A stretch of DNA of 64,000 nucleotides, taken from positions 182,585-246,584 of the forward strand of contig NZ_FXTH01000007.1 in NCBI RefSeq assembly GCF_900182555.1, read 5' to 3'. The stretch's first letter is position 1. Every line of letters starts with the position of its first letter. The position numbers and the translations under genes were made by a program. Below the pieces are notes generated by a model. The model saw only the letters and a list, made by a program, of their open reading frames with translations, did not search any database and was not told the DNA's origin. This document shows positions 56,042 to 64,000 of the stretch, one piece after another. This stretch comes from Fodinibius sediminis (GTDB lineage: Bacteria; Bacteroidota; Rhodothermia; Balneolales; Balneolaceae).

Positions 56042-58636
56042 CTATCGGCCGCTCTCCTGCTTTTTCTTCTGTTTCAGCGAATAGCCCCCGATTTTTCCAC
56101 TTACAGGGTTTACCAATCCTCCCGAAACCACTTTTGAAAGATTTGACAAGGTTCCCGGCAGGGTCCACCCGGCCTTGCATACCAGGTAGCGGGGCTCCCA
56201 CTGCGGATGAAACTTCTGCTTGTATGCCCGTATGGATCTGTAGCCGTAAAGATTTTCGCCATAGGTGAATACAAAGTTTGTCAGTTTTTTCCAGCCAGGC
56301 GAAGCGTAATCCTCATCTCGACCCGAAAAGGGAGCCATCCCCAGATTGAACCATTTATAACCGTGTTGATGGCCCCACCGCATGGTGTTCAGGATCATAA
56401 AATCGATGATGCTGTGAGGCTCGGCAGACCGGTAACGCAGCAGATCCGTGGAGAGCTCCTGTCCGTTTCCGCTCCGCAGGATATTGGAAAATCCCACCAG
56501 CTTTCCCTTTTTCCTCACGAGGGCGATGGGAAAATGAAGGAGGTAGCGCTCATCAAATCGTCCCACCGAAAAGCCGGCTTCCTTTCTCTTTTGGTCCTGC
56601 AGGTTCTCCCCTGAGATGGTCTTCAATACCGGCAGATACGATTTTGTTTTTCCAGGGGGCACCAGCTCCCACTCGTAGCCCGCCTCCTCCAGTCTGCGAT
56701 AATTCCGGTAGAGATCGCTGTCCAGCGAAGCCTCTTCAAAAGATTCCAGGTCGACGCGCCCCTCCTCCCCGATTTTAAAGAATGTAAGGCCCAGATCCAT
56801 ATAAATATCCATGTAGTCGCTTCCCACCTGGTAATACACGGGGGTCATCTGCTCCCCGGTACAGAGCTCATAGAACTGCCAAATCAGTTCCTCCGCCTCT
56901 TCAGACGGCCCTACCGGATCACCCAGCGCAATCCAGCTTCGCCGCTCCCTCCTGTACATTATAAAAGAACGGCGGGAATCGCTGAACAGCAGCTTCTTGT
57001 CGCCCAGCAGAGCCAGATTACTGAGCACGCGGTCATCACGTTCAATCACCTGCTCGGCCAGCTCAATCTCATTGGCAGCGGCCAGGGTATGGGGACGTCC
57101 GGGACGCAGCAGTTTCACCAATCCAACAATGACGGCGAAACCAAGGGCAGCAACAGTGGCCCGCAGATATCGGGGCGCATCTCCAGCCAGAGTAAACTCC
57201 CACCAGAGATCACTTTGATATTCCACATGCTGGTAGGCAAAAGCGCCCAGCCAGACGGCGCTCAGCAGCACTATAAAAATCATAGTCAGCCAGCGTGCCG
57301 AATACTGCCCTGAAAAAAGGGGCGCTTTCCGGTGAAATTCCTTCTTACAAAAGAGGAGGGCCACCAGCATTACTGCCAGGATGGAAGCCTCTTCATAGTC
57401 GCCCCCCTTAAGAAGTGAAAAGAGCACACCGAAGACAAGCAGTCCCACCGTCAGGTGGTAGGCCGCATCCACCCGCCGCTGCAGCGCCCCGGCCAGGACC
57501 AGCAGGGCCGCCCCGATAATGCTGGCCAGGAAATGAGACATTTCGATGACCGGCAGCGGTACAAAATGCTGCAGCCATTGCATCCTCGGCACCTCTGATG
57601 GCACGGCACCCGAAAACAGAAGGATCGCTCCCCCGATAAATACCGAGAAGCTCAGCACCTGGGGTACCACCCGGGGCACCCAGTTGGTGGCTTTCTCTCC
57701 CAGCTTGTGGACCGCCTGCCGGTTCACCTGGTATTCCTGGTAGCCCAGCACGATCAGTGCCACCAGCAGGGGCAGAATATAATAGATTATCCGGTACACC
57801 ACCAGAATGCCAAGTACCTGCGAAGCCGGTAGGAAGTTTGACAGGTAGAGCAGCATCACCGACTCAAAGACGCCCAGCCCGCCCGGTACCTGGCTGAAAA
57901 GTCCCGCTATCTGAGCCAGCAGGAAGATGCCCACGAAGCTGAAGAAGCTGATCTCGCCGCCGGGCAGCAGCACATAGAGTACGGAAGCGGCCAGCAGCCA
58001 GTCGACCGAAGCGATGGCCACCTGTTTCAGCGAGAGCCCCAGGTGGGGAAACGTAAACGACCAGTCGCGATAGGAAAGCTCTTTCTTAACGACGGCACTG
58101 GCCCACACATATCCCACGACCATCACCAGCAGCACAATCCCGAGTACCCGGAGCGAGACAAAAGGCACCACGACGTCGCCCGGCAGGCTGGGAGTAGCAA
58201 ACAGGAGGGCCAGCCCTCCCACAGCACAGAAGCCGATCCAGAGTGTAAAAGCACTAAAACCCACAATCTGGGTGACCTGCATGCCCGAAAACCCCCAGGC
58301 CGAATAGATGCGGTAGCGGATAGATCCACCCGTCAGAAGGGCCATGCCCATATTATGACTGAACGCATAGCCCACATAGCCGGCCCTGATGATTTTGCCG
58401 ACTTCCAGATCCTCACCGATATATTCGACCCCCAGTGCATCGTAGCCGGTAAGTAAAATATAACTCAGAAAGGAGAGAAACAGGGAAACCCCGATATGCA
58501 GATTGGGGATCTCAGACAGCTGTGCGGTGATCTCTGAAAACTGGTAGTTTTGCAGCTCCTGGTCCAGGTACCACAGGGCAAAGCCGAAAAAGATAATACT
58601 GATGAACGGTGTTATTTTTTTAAGAAGCTTCTTCAT
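56042..58636 (-). CDS. mprF: MprF-type lysylphosphatidylglycerol synthase/flippase
   Basis: This 864-residue membrane protein has the full MprF layout. The N-terminal flippase helices include [20 protein letters not shown] and [20 protein letters not shown]. More helices run to about residue 520. The C-terminal acyltransferase-like (DUF2156) domain has [40 protein letters not shown] and [15 protein letters not shown]. It aminoacylates phosphatidylglycerol from Lys- or Ala-tRNA and flips it outward, lowering surface charge and giving resistance to cationic peptides. The ATG at 58636 follows a TTG; either could initiate. Confidence 0.93.
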   Translation of the reverse strand: MKKLLKKITPFISIIFFGFALWYLDQELQNYQFSEITAQLSEIPNLHIGVSLFLSFLSYILLTGYDALGVEYIGEDLEVGKIIRAGYVGYAFSHNMGMALLTGGSIRYRIYSAWGFSGMQVTQIVGFSAFTLWIGFCAVGGLALLFATPSLPGDVVVPFVSLRVLGIVLLVMVVGYVWASAVVKKELSYRDWSFTFPHLGLSLKQVAIASVDWLLAASVLYVLLPGGEISFFSFVGIFLLAQIAGLFSQVPGGLGVFESVMLLYLSNFLPASQVLGILVVYRIIYYILPLLVALIVLGYQEYQVNRQAVHKLGEKATNWVPRVVPQVLSFSVFIGGAILLFSGAVPSEVPRMQWLQHFVPLPVIEMSHFLASIIGAALLVLAGALQRRVDAAYHLTVGLLVFGVLFSLLKGGDYEEASILAVMLVALLFCKKEFHRKAPLFSGQYSARWLTMIFIVLLSAVWLGAFAYQHVEYQSDLWWEFTLAGDAPRYLRATVAALGFAVIVGLVKLLRPGRPHTLAAANEIELAEQVIERDDRVLSNLALLGDKKLLFSDSRRSFIMYRRERRSWIALGDPVGPSEEAEELIWQFYELCTGEQMTPVYYQVGSDYMDIYMDLGLTFFKIGEEGRVDLESFEEASLDSDLYRNYRRLEEAGYEWELVPPGKTKSYLPVLKTISGENLQDQKRKEAGFSVGRFDERYLLHFPIALVRKKGKLVGFSNILRSGNGQELSTDLLRYRSAEPHSIIDFMILNTMRWGHQHGYKWFNLGMAPFSGRDEDYASPGWKKLTNFVFTYGENLYGYRSIRAYKQKFHPQWEPRYLVCKAGWTLPGTLSNLSKVVSGGLVNPVSGKIGGYSLKQKKKQESGR

Positions 58637-58666
58637 CAAAACCGTTGGCAGTTAAAATCGTTACGC

Positions 58667-60277
58667 TTAAAAGACAATTGTCAGGTCTCCTGTCATTCCC
58701 TGTTCAACAGGAACCTCCGGCTGTACAAAATAAGGCTCGGGTTCCACATAGGGAGCCACCTGCCCGAAATCCCACTGGCCGTTTCCGTTGCGATCACGGA
58801 AAGCGGTAACCGTATACTGCAGGGCCGGCAGGTCATCGATGGTCACTTCGCCGCTAAACAACGCATTCCGCCGTATCTCCGATTCCTCGTTGCGAAGCCG
58901 GAGGTGTATCTCCCCTGCCGCCGAGTCTTCTGCGACTGCGCGAATTTTACCCAGCTGCGACGCCCCCCAGATCGTAGGCTGCAGCTTGCGATAATCTTCA
59001 ATGATGGGGTCCCAGATGCGCAGTTCATACTCCATGCTGGCCTGCCAGACACTGTCCGGGGCAATCATCAGGATATTATTTTCAACACCAACATTCGGCC
59101 ATTGCTCAACAAGCTCTGTTCCCCGCACCACTTTCAGCGAATCACGGATAGCGGGCTCATCAATATTTTTGGCATAGGTTACCTTTACGGTGTCCGTGGG
59201 ATAATAACCCGACAGGTTGTTGCGGGTGATAATGCGCTGCTGGGTGGTATCCTCCTGGGCAGAACCGGTAAACGTCTGAGCGATAGGCTCCAGCCCGTTG
59301 CCATAGGAATCGACGACCCCGCTGATATCCAGCGAGTAGCTCTGCTCCTCGGCAAGATCCTCATTGCTCTGGGCAAAAAGGACAAAAGGCTCATCCGGTG
59401 GTATATAAAGCGGATTGGTTCCCGCTACCCCATTACCAAGCGTATCGGTCACCTGTATGGTGGTGCTGTCGGTGAGTTCAATATTTTCGCTAAACCGCAT
59501 CCGCAGCCTGCGGGAAGAAAAAAGACCGATCCCCTGCAGCACAGGCTTAAGGGTATCCACGGCCGTCACGAAGATCGCTCCCAGCGTATCCTCCCCCGCC
59601 TTGGCAAGATCCACAAATTCCCGCTCAAACGGCTGGGCCCGCTCCTGCTGGGTGTCCCATATCTTATTGCGGTTTCGGTCGTCCACCCAGAACGCTTTAT
59701 AGCGGCCCGCGCTAAGGTATTCAAACTGGAAAGAACCGCTGGTGTCGGTGGTTGCAATATAGTCGGCCTTCTGGCTAAGGTCCACGGGCTGCTGGTACAG
59801 CAGGATCCGCTGCTCCTCATTGCCCTCCCCCGTCTGTGCATTGATGATGCGCCCAAAAAGCTTCCCCTTGTCAATTTCCGGTCCCGTGGAGACCGCCACT
59901 TTGTGGGGCGAGGCCATTTCATTGCCGTTCGTATCGCGCAGTTCAGTGCCGATCGTCACAATCAGGGTTGTGGAATCCGGAATATCCCGCTTAAATTCGA
60001 TCGCTACCGATTTGCGTCCCCAGTCAAGTTCATATTCTATGCCGATATCCGGTTCCACTATAATGGACTGTACAAGGGAGGAACGCTCCACAAACTCCGA
60101 GAAATGCAGCTCGATACCACGCTCGCTGAAGTTCGTCGTCCCCGTTTCAGGCTCGGTTTTTACAATAGTAGGACCTTCCTCATCCCGCGGACCGCCCGTC
60201 GGTGAGGAAGGGGTTGCACAGCCGGAGAGCAAAAGGGCAAGGCTCAGAACCGTACTTACAAGTAGATACTTATTCAC
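58667..60277 (-). CDS. Ig-like domain lipoprotein
   Basis: This 536-residue lipoprotein (lipobox LLLSGCATP) begins with an SbsA/Big_5-type Ig-like domain (GPTIVKTEPETGTTNFSERG, ELHFSEFVERSSL). It continues with beta-rich repeats containing carboxypeptidase-like and Ig-like modules. The C terminus has FRDRNGNGQWDFGQVAPYVE, a calcium-loop-like segment, and ends GDLTIVF. Such proteins are widespread in Bacteroidota with no known reaction. The GTG at 60277 is chosen because AGAAGGAA sits 10 bases upstream; the longer TTG start at 60313 has no ribosome site and would put 12 residues before the signal. It lies upstream of mprF on the same strand by 30 bases. Confidence 0.85.
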   Translation of the reverse strand: MNKYLLVSTVLSLALLLSGCATPSSPTGGPRDEEGPTIVKTEPETGTTNFSERGIELHFSEFVERSSLVQSIIVEPDIGIEYELDWGRKSVAIEFKRDIPDSTTLIVTIGTELRDTNGNEMASPHKVAVSTGPEIDKGKLFGRIINAQTGEGNEEQRILLYQQPVDLSQKADYIATTDTSGSFQFEYLSAGRYKAFWVDDRNRNKIWDTQQERAQPFEREFVDLAKAGEDTLGAIFVTAVDTLKPVLQGIGLFSSRRLRMRFSENIELTDSTTIQVTDTLGNGVAGTNPLYIPPDEPFVLFAQSNEDLAEEQSYSLDISGVVDSYGNGLEPIAQTFTGSAQEDTTQQRIITRNNLSGYYPTDTVKVTYAKNIDEPAIRDSLKVVRGTELVEQWPNVGVENNILMIAPDSVWQASMEYELRIWDPIIEDYRKLQPTIWGASQLGKIRAVAEDSAAGEIHLRLRNEESEIRRNALFSGEVTIDDLPALQYTVTAFRDRNGNGQWDFGQVAPYVEPEPYFVQPEVPVEQGMTGDLTIVF

Positions 60278-60452
60278 TAAATGCTGATTCCTTCTTATTT
60301 TGTTTGCTGTCAAAGATACAAATTTTTAGCGGCTCTTTTTACCTGATTATACCGTCCCGGCATGCGAAGCAGTCCGAAAGCCGCGGCAGGAATGGTTACA
60401 GCTTATCCATTGTATTATGTATCTTTAGCAAAACCAATGTAATCGCTCGCTT

Positions 60453-61883
60453 ATGACATCCATGCCATCCACAAAGACCGCTCCCCTCATGCGGCACCCG
60501 GCCATCTACACTGACTATTATGAGCTAACCATGGCCCAGGGCTACTTCCTGGCGGGACGGAAAGATGAGCGGGCGTGTTTTGACTATTTTTTCCGGGAAA
60601 ATCCCTTTGAAGGAGGCTATGTCGTCTTTGGCGGGCTGTCGGATCTGGTTGATCTCCTCGAGGAGTTCCGCTTCCACGAGGATGAACTGCAGTACCTTGC
60701 CGACCAGGGTTTCCGGGACGACTTTCTGGAGTTCCTGCGCGACTTCCGCCTGTCGGTGGATATTTGGGCAGCCCGCGAAGGGGAGATTGTGTTCCCATAC
60801 TGCCCCATCCTTCGGGTGGAAGGCACCATTATCGAAGCCCAGATACTGGAGACCCTAATTCTGAATATCCTCAATTTTGAATCCCTCATCGCCACCAAGG
60901 CCGCCCGTATGAAGTATGCTGCCGGCAGCCGTACGGTGATGGACTTCGGTCTCCGGCGGGCCCAGGGCTATGGCGGCATCCAGGCCAGCAAGGCTGCCAT
61001 CATCGGGGGCGTGGAATCGACCTCCAACGTCTACGCCTCCTTTACCCACGGTATCCCGGCCAGCGGTACGATGGCCCACTCCTGGGTCCAGTCGTTCGAC
61101 GACGAACTTACGGCCTTCCGCAAATACGCCGACTATTACCCGGACAACTGCATTCTGCTGGTGGATACCTACAATACGCTGGAAAGCGGCGTCCCCAACG
61201 CCATCAAGGTAGCCCGGGAGCTGGAAGCAAGCGGCCATCGCCTTATAGGCATCCGGCTCGACAGCGGCGATCTGGCCTACCTCTCGCGGCAGACCCGTCG
61301 GCAGCTTGACGAAGCAGGGCTGGACTACGTCAAAATCGCCGCCTCCAATCAGCTCGATGAACGACTGATCAAAAGCCTCATCAGTCAACAGGCGCCTATT
61401 GACCTGTTTGGCGTGGGTACCCGGCTGGTCACCGGCTACGAAAGCCCCGCACTCGACGGCGTGTACAAACTCTCGTCCGTCAATAACGAACCCAAGCTCA
61501 AGATCTCCGAAAATATAGAGAAGACGACCCTGCCCGGCCGCAAGAAAGTGATGCGCTACATTGACGACCACGGAAAATTCCACGGGGACGGCATCATCCT
61601 TGCCGAAGGCGATGACGGCAGCATCATCCACCACCCCTTCTACCCGGCCAAGAAGACTGATGTGACCTCCTTCAAGGCCGAGCCCCTCCTGCATCGCGTG
61701 TACCGGGACGGGAAGCTGCAGATCGATCCCCCAGCAGCCACCGAGAGTGCACGCTACCTCCAGCGCCGGATGAAAAAGCTGAATCCCGAGCACAAGCGGT
61801 TTGAAAACCCCCACATATACAAAGTGGGCATCAGCCGAAAACTGATGGACCTTCGCGATACCCTCACTGAAAAAATGAAATAA
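60453..61883 (+). CDS. pncB: Nicotinate phosphoribosyltransferase
   Basis: This 476-residue enzyme makes nicotinate mononucleotide from nicotinate, PRPP and ATP in the Preiss-Handler NAD salvage pathway. Family markers are IYTDYYELTMAQGYFLAGRK near the start, DFGLRRAQGYGG, and the PRPP-region pieces HSWVQSFDDELTAF, IRLDSGDLAYLSRQTRRQLD and GVGTRLVTGYESPALDGVYK. Length is normal for this clade. It starts an operon with pncA 16 bases later. Confidence 0.96.
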   Translation: MTSMPSTKTAPLMRHPAIYTDYYELTMAQGYFLAGRKDERACFDYFFRENPFEGGYVVFGGLSDLVDLLEEFRFHEDELQYLADQGFRDDFLEFLRDFRLSVDIWAAREGEIVFPYCPILRVEGTIIEAQILETLILNILNFESLIATKAARMKYAAGSRTVMDFGLRRAQGYGGIQASKAAIIGGVESTSNVYASFTHGIPASGTMAHSWVQSFDDELTAFRKYADYYPDNCILLVDTYNTLESGVPNAIKVARELEASGHRLIGIRLDSGDLAYLSRQTRRQLDEAGLDYVKIAASNQLDERLIKSLISQQAPIDLFGVGTRLVTGYESPALDGVYKLSSVNNEPKLKISENIEKTTLPGRKKVMRYIDDHGKFHGDGIILAEGDDGSIIHHPFYPAKKTDVTSFKAEPLLHRVYRDGKLQIDPPAATESARYLQRRMKKLNPEHKRFENPHIYKVGISRKLMDLRDTLTEKMK

Positions 61884-61899
61884 GACTATCCCTGTTGTT

Positions 61900-62517
61900 A
61901 TGAAAGCACTGCTGATCGTTGACGTCCAGAATGACTTCTGCCCGGGAGGCGCGCTTGAAGTGCCGGCCGGCGACGAGATCATACCAACCATCAATGCCCT
62001 GTCGCAGTCGTTCGACGTAGTCTTGCAGACCCAGGACTGGCATCCCGCGGCACACTCCTCCTTTGCCTCCTCCCACGAGGGCCGGGAACCCTTTGAGACG
62101 ATTGCGATGCCCTACGGCGAACAGGTGCTTTGGCCCGACCACTGCGTGCAGGGCTCAACCGGAGCCGCTTTTCATCCCGAGCTGGAAACCAACCGCAGTC
62201 AGTTGATTATCCGGAAAGGATTCCGCCGGGATATTGATTCCTATTCCGCCTTCTATGAAAACGACAATGCCACCTCCACCGGGCTGGCCGGCTACCTCCG
62301 GGAGCGCAACATCAGCACGCTCTACGTGAGCGGTCTGGCGACCGACTTCTGCGTCAAATGGTCTGTGCTCGACGGACTTCAAGAGGACTTTAACGTCTTT
62401 GTCGTTGAAGATGCCGTCAAGGGCATCGATCTCGACGGTTCGGTGGAACAGGCCTGGCAGGAGATGCTTGACGCCGGTGCACAGAAAACCTCATCAGATA
62501 TTCTCCTTCAACCGTAA
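61900..62517 (+). CDS. pncA: Nicotinamidase
   Basis: This 205-residue isochorismatase-fold enzyme hydrolyses nicotinamide to nicotinate, supplying PncB. The catalytic triad is visible: Asp8 (IVDVQNDF), Lys106 (IIRKGFRRD) and Cys151 (GLATDFCVKWS). Metal residues are Asp46 and His48 in QDWHP and His81 in WPDHCV. It sits between pncB and the oxidoreductase gene, whose ATG follows its TAA directly. Confidence 0.96.
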   Translation: MKALLIVDVQNDFCPGGALEVPAGDEIIPTINALSQSFDVVLQTQDWHPAAHSSFASSHEGREPFETIAMPYGEQVLWPDHCVQGSTGAAFHPELETNRSQLIIRKGFRRDIDSYSAFYENDNATSTGLAGYLRERNISTLYVSGLATDFCVKWSVLDGLQEDFNVFVVEDAVKGIDLDGSVEQAWQEMLDAGAQKTSSDILLQP

Positions 62518-63612
62518 ATGAGTCAACAAATCGATTTTTGCATACTGGGGGCCGGCCTTGCCGGGCTCTCCCTGGCCGACGCCCTCCGGGAACAGGACAT
62601 TGAAACCATGGTCATTGACAAAGAGGCTGTTGCCGCCGGGGCCTCCGGAACACCGGGGGGGCTGGTGAATCTGGCCACCGGGCGGAGGGCCACCAAGGTA
62701 TGGCAAGCCGAACAGTGCTATGAGGCCATTACCCAAAACCTTGCCAGGGTGCAGGCTGTTACGGAGCAACCCTTCTACCAGAAAAGCGGTCTCCTCCGCC
62801 CTGCCCTCCTGGAAAAGATGGCCCGCAAGATGCGCGACCGGTACGAGCATACCTCCTGGCCCGACGGGTGGTGCCAGTGGAAGTCGGAAAACGAAATCAA
62901 AGAAATGCATCCCGGCATCCAGTGTATCGACGGCGGACTCTGGCTGCCCATCGGTCTCTCCGTGGATGTGGGTGCCTACCTGAAAGCCTATGCCCATTTT
63001 TTACGCACGCTTGGTGTGACCATCCTGACCGGGAAACAGCCTGAAGTCACCCCTGCCGAACAGGGCTGGCAGCTTGCATTTGACGACAGTACAGTCTACG
63101 CCAAGAATATCGTTTATGCCACCGGGGGCAGCACTACTGAATCGCCCTACTGGGACTGGCTGCCCCTTCATTATATCAAGGGACAGGTAGCCCTGTTTTC
63201 GACCGGGGGGCGGCCGCTTTCGTTTTCCCACTCCATCTCCAGCCTCGGCTATATGGCCCAAACGGGCAAGCCCAACACCTTTGTACAGGGCAGCACGTAC
63301 GAACACAATTTTGACCATATCAATCCCGACAAAGAAGGGGAAGAATACCTCCGGCAGCGGATGCGGCGCACCCTGCCCCAGCTCGAGGAAGAAGTTGAAA
63401 CCGTTGGACAGTGGGCCGGTGTGCGGACCTCCACCCCCAACCGCAAACCCATCCTGGGGCGCCACCCCGAACACCACGGCCTGCATGTATTCACCGGGCT
63501 CGGCTCCAAGGGACTGCTCTACAGCAAATTTTTGGCCCGGCACTACGCCGATCATCTTACCAGCGGCACAGCGCTCATCCCCGAAATAGACATCGCGCGG
63601 ATAGCGGAGTGA
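62518..63612 (+). CDS. FAD-dependent oxidoreductase (DAO family, MnmC-C-like)
   Basis: This 364-residue protein starts with a dinucleotide-binding fold (FCILGAGLAGLSLADALRE) and DAO-family features. These are GTPGGLVNLATGRR after the first segment, NIVYATGGSTTESPYWDW, and the C-terminal FAD contact RTSTPNRKPILGRHPEHHGL then FTGLGSKGLLYSKF. The last parts resemble the oxidase half of MnmC, which acts on tRNA wobble uridine, but the methyltransferase half is absent. Substrate unassigned. It is coupled to pncA without any gap. Confidence 0.85.
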   Translation: MSQQIDFCILGAGLAGLSLADALREQDIETMVIDKEAVAAGASGTPGGLVNLATGRRATKVWQAEQCYEAITQNLARVQAVTEQPFYQKSGLLRPALLEKMARKMRDRYEHTSWPDGWCQWKSENEIKEMHPGIQCIDGGLWLPIGLSVDVGAYLKAYAHFLRTLGVTILTGKQPEVTPAEQGWQLAFDDSTVYAKNIVYATGGSTTESPYWDWLPLHYIKGQVALFSTGGRPLSFSHSISSLGYMAQTGKPNTFVQGSTYEHNFDHINPDKEGEEYLRQRMRRTLPQLEEEVETVGQWAGVRTSTPNRKPILGRHPEHHGLHVFTGLGSKGLLYSKFLARHYADHLTSGTALIPEIDIARIAE

Positions 63613-64000
63613 GCCTCATCAGTCTCTTGGATACAGGATATTAAGCTGGGCATTTCTGTGAGTTGATACTTGGGTACTGCCTGTATATCTCTTTTATCCG
63701 GATACTATTATCCGGAATTACCTCACCGACCGTTCCGCATAACATAGTCCCTTCCCGGCCTCAGGATAAATCATTGGACAAAAATGGATATTATCAGGAA
63801 CTTAGCACGCGGGGTGCATGCCGCTCAATTATAAGTTAAGGCCCGGCAGGCGCGTAGCATTCTGTCAAACGGATATTCGGGGTGGCTGCTTTTCCAAAGA
63901 TTTTTAGTAACCCGTCGGTTCCGGCTTGTTTTGTGGGTTGCTTCTTTTAGGTCCTTCCCCAGCACAGCGGGGCGCCACGGTGGTTATTCAAAAAAATTGC
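63613..64000. other. 388-base terminal region without a convincing gene
   Basis: No ORF of merit or recognisable RNA is seen. The stretch about 63760-63960 is GC-richer than usual for gaps here. It includes a short direct repeat of TATCCGGA (63696-63703 and 63710-63717 approximately). In one minus-strand frame it is open in two segments broken by a single stop, which could reflect a dispersed element or a decayed coding sequence. The evidence is weak. Confidence 0.25.

Noticed and set aside
55962..56201. N-terminal extension of IcmF
   Set aside because: It overlaps the mprF 3 end, and the translation is not part of the IcmF family, which begins near the B12 domain.
58550..60205. A 551-codon plus-strand frame antisense to the Ig-like lipoprotein and the mprF start
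   Set aside because: The minus-strand genes have signal peptides, lipobox and family motifs; the antisense translation has none.
60855..61994. A 379-codon minus-strand frame across pncB and the start of pncA
   Set aside because: It lies opposite two clearly recognised NAD salvage genes and has low-complexity translation.

Overview
This 64 kb window is a gene-dense, mid-GC bacterial chromosome segment. The gene content points to the Bacteroidota/Balneolota side of the tree: a SusC/SusD pair, TonB-linked polysaccharide genes, lipoproteins with short signal peptides, FG-GAP/ASPIC proteins and a DksA-like protein with a one-cysteine finger. The N-type ATPase and a sodium:solute symporter fit a salt-adapted member such as a Fodinibius-like Balneolaceae. 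This placement is inferred from gene content; no rRNA or tRNA is present to fix it.

1-18 kb is a stress/energy island. On the minus strand a PEP synthase gene runs into an N-ATPase operon in the canonical order atpD-C-Q-R-B-E-F, with atpF cut by the window edge. Around it lie a DUF2892 membrane protein, Hsp20, a NarL-type response regulator with a FixL-like PAS histidine kinase, a ferritin-like DUF892 protein, two tandem universal stress proteins, a DUF2267 protein, small acidic or coiled-coil proteins, a Ca2+-type P-ATPase and a CheB-like protein whose catalytic Ser is Cys. The set resembles a low-oxygen/dormancy regulon, and the kinase keeps the two haem-pocket residues of FixL.

18-28.5 kb holds a 2887-residue cyclic beta-1,2-glucan synthase, a DUF5335 protein, a DksA-like regulator with a small downstream ORF, and on the opposite strand a clear TPP riboswitch with no thiamine gene after it. 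Its 13-bp P1 stem runs straight into a U-tract.

28.6-34.8 kb is a minus-strand cluster of an RnfD/UnbU-like membrane protein, a CRTAC1/UnbV-like protein and a large TPR/FG-GAP/ASPIC lipoprotein.

35-52 kb is a polysaccharide utilisation region. SusC, SusD, a formylglycine-type sulfatase, a GH144-like glucanase and a GH3 beta-glucosidase are on the minus strand. Three LacI paralogues, an SSS symporter and a secreted phosphatase/nuclease-fold protein are on the plus strand, followed by a convergent secreted esterase. The enzyme pair suggests a beta-1,2-glucan substrate, the polymer made by the synthase 11-13 kb away. Two LacI-divergent regions share a 24-nt site built on ATGCAA direct repeats.

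52-64 kb is mostly housekeeping: a fused B12-dependent acyl-CoA mutase (IcmF), MprF, an Ig-like lipoprotein, and an NAD salvage operon (pncB, pncA) followed by an FAD-dependent oxidoreductase. The last 388 bases have no convincing gene.
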